From the NCBI GenBank assembly GCA_036524155.1, contig DATDCV010000184.1:1-7666 (forward strand): a stretch of 7,666 nucleotides of DNA. The letters are read 5' to 3'. The position numbers were made by a program, and so were the translations under genes. The first letter of the stretch is position 1, and each line of letters begins with the position of its first letter. The notes under the pieces were generated by a model, which saw only the letters and a list, made by a program, of their open reading frames with translations, had not been told where the DNA came from and did not search any database. Positions 5,315-7,666 of the stretch are shown piece by piece. Source of the stretch: DATDCV01 sp036524155 (GTDB taxonomy: Bacteria > Verrucomicrobiota > Verrucomicrobiia > Limisphaerales > UBA8199).

Positions 5315-6889
5315 CTACGCCAGAGGTTCCTGCCCGTCGATCCGTTGATAGACGCGGCGCCGGGCGTAGAGCATCAGGCCCACACGCAGCAGCAACATCA
5401 ATCCCGTGAAACCGTAGGAGACAGCCCAACCCAACCGTGAGGGGGGCATCGGGGGATTTGGTTTAAAATATGCATGGAGGAGCAAGGTCACTACGATACG
5501 CATCAGGCCCATCGCGACGTCGGCCAGGGCGACCGTCCAAAAAATGGCGCTGGTTTGATTGCGTGCGGTCAAGCCAAACCACAGGCCCACCCAGGCCATG
5601 GTCAGCAGCCCGACCAGCAGACCGGTGAGGTTCAAGCTGAGCAAGACGAGCGACTGGAGCGACCAGGGTGGGAGACGCGGAGGACTTTTATCGAGGACCC
5701 AACAGGCGAAGTGAAGGCCAACGGCGCTGGCCAGCATCAGAAGGAACGGCCCGCGGATCAAATGCCTGAGGCCGGCCAACTGACCTGAGAGCACCGTCTG
5801 GGCTCCGATCGGCGTGGCCAGAAGCGCCTCGAGAGCGCCGCTGCGACGGGCCTGGATGAAAAACCGGCTGGCCATCCAGGCCAAGAGGCAACTCGTGACC
5901 AAGGTGCAGATGTAGTAGAAGGGCGCTTCATAGGCCATGACTCGCCAGTTTGCCGCTCGGAGGACGAAAAATTGCGTCCAGGGAGCAAGCACCATGGCGG
6001 TGGCGGCGATCCAGAGCCCGCGCTTCAGCCCCGGCTGGCGCTGGACCAGCCAGGCGATCGGCGCACTGTCACCCACCTGGAGCCGGTGAGCGGGCGCCGG
6101 CAGCAGAGATTCGACGCGGTCGGAGGTTGGCGACCCGGGCCACAGCGAGCGCCGCAGGCCGTAGCTCGCGGCGGCCAGGAAGAGCCAGGCCATAAGCTGC
6201 CCGATCAGCAATGCCAGCCAGAACGCGCCGGGGTCCGTGTTGTAAGGGTAATCCCGGCCTCCAAGCAGCGCCGCCAGCGGACTGGCGATTTTTAGTTCGA
6301 GCAGCGCTGCGGGTCCGATGTTGGCAGGCAGCCACGTCCCGATCCAAGGCAATCCCACCAGAACGGCCATCAGCCCGAAGGCCCAGGCTGCCCCCCAGCC
6401 ACGGACCTGGCGCCAGACCGACGTGAAAAGCCCCACTGCCAACGACAGAAAGAGCGTGTTCACCAGCGCCAGCCCGCAGCGAAAAGCCTCACCCCCTGTA
6501 ACTCCGCCCCCCAGGATCGGAATGGCCAGGAGCGGCGAGAAAGCAGCTAGCGCGCAGAAACCGGTCAGGCCATTAGCCCCCAGTTTTCCGCACAGCAGGT
6601 CCAGGGCTTCGACCCGCGTCAGCAGCAACAGCCCCAGCGTGCCCTCACGCCGCTCAGCGTCGACGACATCAGCCGTCACCAGGCAGCCGCAGCAGCAGAG
6701 CAGAAATGCCGCGACTCCGATCGCGAGAAAGGTGTCCGGCCCGGTGACTCCTCCCCAGGCTCCGGAGCCCGCCAACTGCGGCAAACAGATCAGCACCCCC
6801 AGCAAAGCCAGCCCGGACCGGCTCCAGTACGTCGCCCGGCCCCGCGCCCGGCCGCGCAATTCCCGCTCGAGAATAGGCAGAAAGGTCAT
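5315..6889 (-). CDS. ABC-2 family transporter permease
   Basis: A 524-residue integral membrane protein that would form the channel part of an ABC transporter in the inner membrane, with substrate unknown. The N-terminus 'LPILERELRGRARGRATYWSR' is a cytoplasmic amphipathic helix followed by a hydrophobic segment (~25-42). Residues ~72-105 carry the family signature ADVVDAERREGTLGLLLLTR followed by the 'LLCGKLGANGL' coupling region, close to the 'sD.i..ErreGTl.lLllTp....ii.GKl' motif of ABC-2 permeases. Further hydrophobic segments lie at about 54-75, 106-130, 138-158, 165-188, 218-245, 290-312, 322-345, 370-392, 405-440 and 490-512. This suggests about ten to twelve membrane passes, i.e. two half-domains. 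It is a one-gene unit here: no ATPase partner lies on either side within the window. Ribosome binding is weak (CCAGG just upstream). GC is high (~65% sampled), like a resident gene. Confidence 0.85.
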   Translation of the reverse strand: MTFLPILERELRGRARGRATYWSRSGLALLGVLICLPQLAGSGAWGGVTGPDTFLAIGVAAFLLCCCGCLVTADVVDAERREGTLGLLLLTRVEALDLLCGKLGANGLTGFCALAAFSPLLAIPILGGGVTGGEAFRCGLALVNTLFLSLAVGLFTSVWRQVRGWGAAWAFGLMAVLVGLPWIGTWLPANIGPAALLELKIASPLAALLGGRDYPYNTDPGAFWLALLIGQLMAWLFLAAASYGLRRSLWPGSPTSDRVESLLPAPAHRLQVGDSAPIAWLVQRQPGLKRGLWIAATAMVLAPWTQFFVLRAANWRVMAYEAPFYYICTLVTSCLLAWMASRFFIQARRSGALEALLATPIGAQTVLSGQLAGLRHLIRGPFLLMLASAVGLHFACWVLDKSPPRLPPWSLQSLVLLSLNLTGLLVGLLTMAWVGLWFGLTARNQTSAIFWTVALADVAMGLMRIVVTLLLHAYFKPNPPMPPSRLGWAVSYGFTGLMLLLRVGLMLYARRRVYQRIDGQEPLA

Positions 6890-6957
6890 CGCCTGGCTGC
6901 CGGCCCCGGGCCGGGTACTTTGTGCCGCTGACGCCCAACGAAACGATTCTCAGAGAC

Positions 6958-6994
6958 CCAGTATCCGGTTCCGCACATCCTGGCCGGATACTGG
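6958..6994 (-). promoter_or_regulatory. 11-bp inverted repeat, possible operator upstream of the permease
   Basis: CCAGTATCCGG (6958-6968) and CCGGATACTGG (6984-6994) are perfect inverse complements separated by 15 bases, about 70 bases upstream of the permease start. The 26-base centre-to-centre distance is close to two and a half helical turns. It could bind a dimeric regulator or form a stem in the mRNA leader. Its right arm lies where the -10 element of the TTGACA-based promoter would be. The symmetry is seen directly; the function is inferred. Confidence 0.45.
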
Positions 6995-7015
6995 TCAGCG
7001 ACGCGCAGGTGTCAA
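6987..7015 (-). promoter_or_regulatory. possible sigma-70-type promoter for the permease
   Basis: On the minus strand a perfect TTGACA (plus-strand 7015-7010) is followed after 17 bases by AGTATC, a poor -10; a 19-base spacing gives TATCCG. The good -35 with a weak -10 inside an inverted repeat would suit a regulated promoter, but the weak -10 keeps confidence low. Confidence 0.25.
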
Positions 7016-7245
7016 GGGAATGTCACGTTTGCGTGGGCGGGTCGGGCCGTAGAAACATCCCTATGTCCCAGCAGCGCCGGGGCCGGCAAAGGTGTGTTTC
7101 AAGGACGTGACCCCGCACCGATCCCGACACCCGCGATTTGACGAACCGAAAAGGATGGAATGGAATTCTTTTCCGTTGAACCACCCGTTGAATCCGGAGA
7201 GAGGTGGGGCAATAATTGCGGGAAGGCTCAGACCGCAGAACCGTC

Positions 7246-7301
7246 CCTGCCGACCTCTGTGGTTGGTGAAGATCAGAACAAAGCCTCTCCGCAGCTCAGT
7301 C
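7246..7301. repeat. dispersed intergenic repeat, copy 2
   Basis: Same element as at 3564-3621: CCTGCCGACCTCTGTGGTT, eight variable bases, TCAGAACAAAGCCTCTCC, then GCAGCTCAGTC. The 18-base TCAGAACAAAGCCTCTCC core is identical in both copies. It lies between the permease promoter region and the hairpin clusters. Confidence 0.75.
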
Positions 7302-7329
7302 TTTGAATGGCAAATACCGTCCATCCCGG

Positions 7330-7401
7330 ACGCCAACGGCGTTATTCATACCAGCCCAGCGCAACGCGCTGGGTTCATGGTCACGAAGGCGCTTTGAGCG
7401 C
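7330..7401. repeat. run of three 3-nt-loop hairpins with a shared TTCAT tail
   Basis: Three perfect stems occur in a row: ACGCC-AAC-GGCGT (7330-7342), CCCAGCGC-AAC-GCGCTGGG (7355-7373) and GCGCT-TTG-AGCGC (7389-7401). Each is followed within a few bases by TTCATACC or TTCATGG (7345, 7374, 7413). Stem sequences differ while loop size and tail are kept, which is what compensatory change in a structured repeat would give. This is REP-like in style. Confidence 0.55.
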
Positions 7402-7560
7402 TGAAGGCGCGATTCATACCCTCATGGTTCTGCAACATCTTCTGCTGCCAACCCGCTTAGCCCTGCGGTGGGCTCTCCTCTCCGCGCAGCCGCATTGCGG
7501 TAAAGAAACGGCAAACAAACGGTGAAGTTTTTCCGGGGGACGATCTCCCGCGAGCTGGTA

Positions 7561-7666
7561 GGGACGACTTCCACGTCGTCCCCGATCAAGGGGAGAATTG
7601 ATTTGGGACGACTCCCACGTTGTCCCCGATCGAGGGGGGAATCTATATAGGGACGACGTGGAAGTC
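7561..7666. repeat. GGGACGAC hairpin array, 44-45-base period, continuing past the window
   Basis: Units start at 7561, 7605 and 7650. Unit 1 is GGGACGAC-TTCCAC-GTCGTCCC, a perfect 8-bp stem; unit 2 is GGGACGAC-TCCCAC-GTTGTCCC, with one G-T pair. Both are followed by a CGATC(A/G)AGGGG spacer. Unit 3 begins GGGACGAC-GTGGAA-GTC and is cut by the window end; its loop is the inverse complement of unit 1's loop, so it is a flipped copy. A more degenerate relative may lie at 7534-7550. Confidence 0.75.

Larger units (their letters stand above)
6890..7666. other. 777-base non-coding, repeat-rich stretch
   Basis: No convincing gene lies on either strand; the frames are short and cross repeats. It holds the upstream region of the permease (inverted repeat 6958-6994 and a TTGACA element), an AATCC/CCGTTGAA motif at 7173-7194, the second dispersed repeat copy (7246-7301), three 3-nt-loop hairpins (7330-7401), and the GGGACGAC hairpin array (7561-7666). 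The stretch 7030-7170 shows nothing I recognise. Confidence 0.6.

Noticed and set aside
6318..7052. 244-residue plus-strand frame opposite the permease start
   Set aside because: Ser/Pro/Arg-rich antisense frame over a clear ABC-2 permease signature; no domain.
7561..7666. CRISPR array
   Set aside because: The repeat unit is a short palindrome, the 'spacers' resemble each other, one unit is flipped, and no cas gene is visible.
1..7666. tRNA or rRNA genes
   Set aside because: No cloverleaf with a GGTTCRA-type T arm and no rRNA signature was seen on either strand by eye; a covariance scan would settle this.

Overview
The window looks like chromosomal DNA from a moderately high-GC Gram-negative bacterium, and I lean towards Verrucomicrobiota (Pedosphaera/Limisphaerales-like). 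The lineage is inferred from three things: the type of ABC-2 permease, the short 'CGQ' zinc-ribbon proteins, and the many hairpin-forming intergenic repeats. No rRNA or marker gene is present to prove it.

Left part (1-1190): the tail of a probable RelE/HigB-type toxin overlaps a HigA/NadS-type antitoxin. Next comes debris: a C-terminal remnant resembling the putative collagen-binding domain of DUF4038-type glycoside hydrolases, and a very short fragment resembling the RlmI-type rRNA methyltransferase signature, which runs into two adjacent GC-rich hairpins.

Central accessory island (about 1191-3521): three + strand genes of visibly lower GC (a sampled line in the second gene is 45% GC, against 65% in the permease). 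They are a DUF4145 (HEPN-like) protein with an N-terminal zinc ribbon, an AbiU2-type HEPN protein with an intact R-X5-H motif, and, closely downstream, a protein with zinc ribbons at both ends and a proline-rich/acidic middle. The last two genes look like an operon. This is the best candidate for an undescribed system: a putative HEPN RNase with a zinc-ribbon/acidic partner in place of the usual MNT antitoxin.

Decayed zone (3522-4350): one copy of a dispersed ~57-nt repeat, a frameshifted small ORF, and a recognisable remnant of a DUF2075 (Schlafen-group helicase/ATPase) protein split across two frames.

Right part: a small exported protein (4354-4866) and a short zinc-ribbon protein (4888-5133) on +, then a complete ABC-2 family permease on the minus strand (6889-5315). 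A perfect 11-bp inverted repeat lies upstream of the permease, partly under a plausible promoter. The last ~780 bases are non-coding and repeat-rich: a second copy of the dispersed repeat, a run of 3-nt-loop hairpins each followed by TTCAT(A/G), and a 44-45-nt-period array of GGGACGAC...GTCGTCCC hairpins, one of which is flipped, running off the window end.

Overall: an accessory/defence-type region (toxin-antitoxin, two HEPN-family genes, a dead Schlafen/DUF2075 gene) with much gene decay, next to an ordinary membrane transport gene and a repeat cluster.
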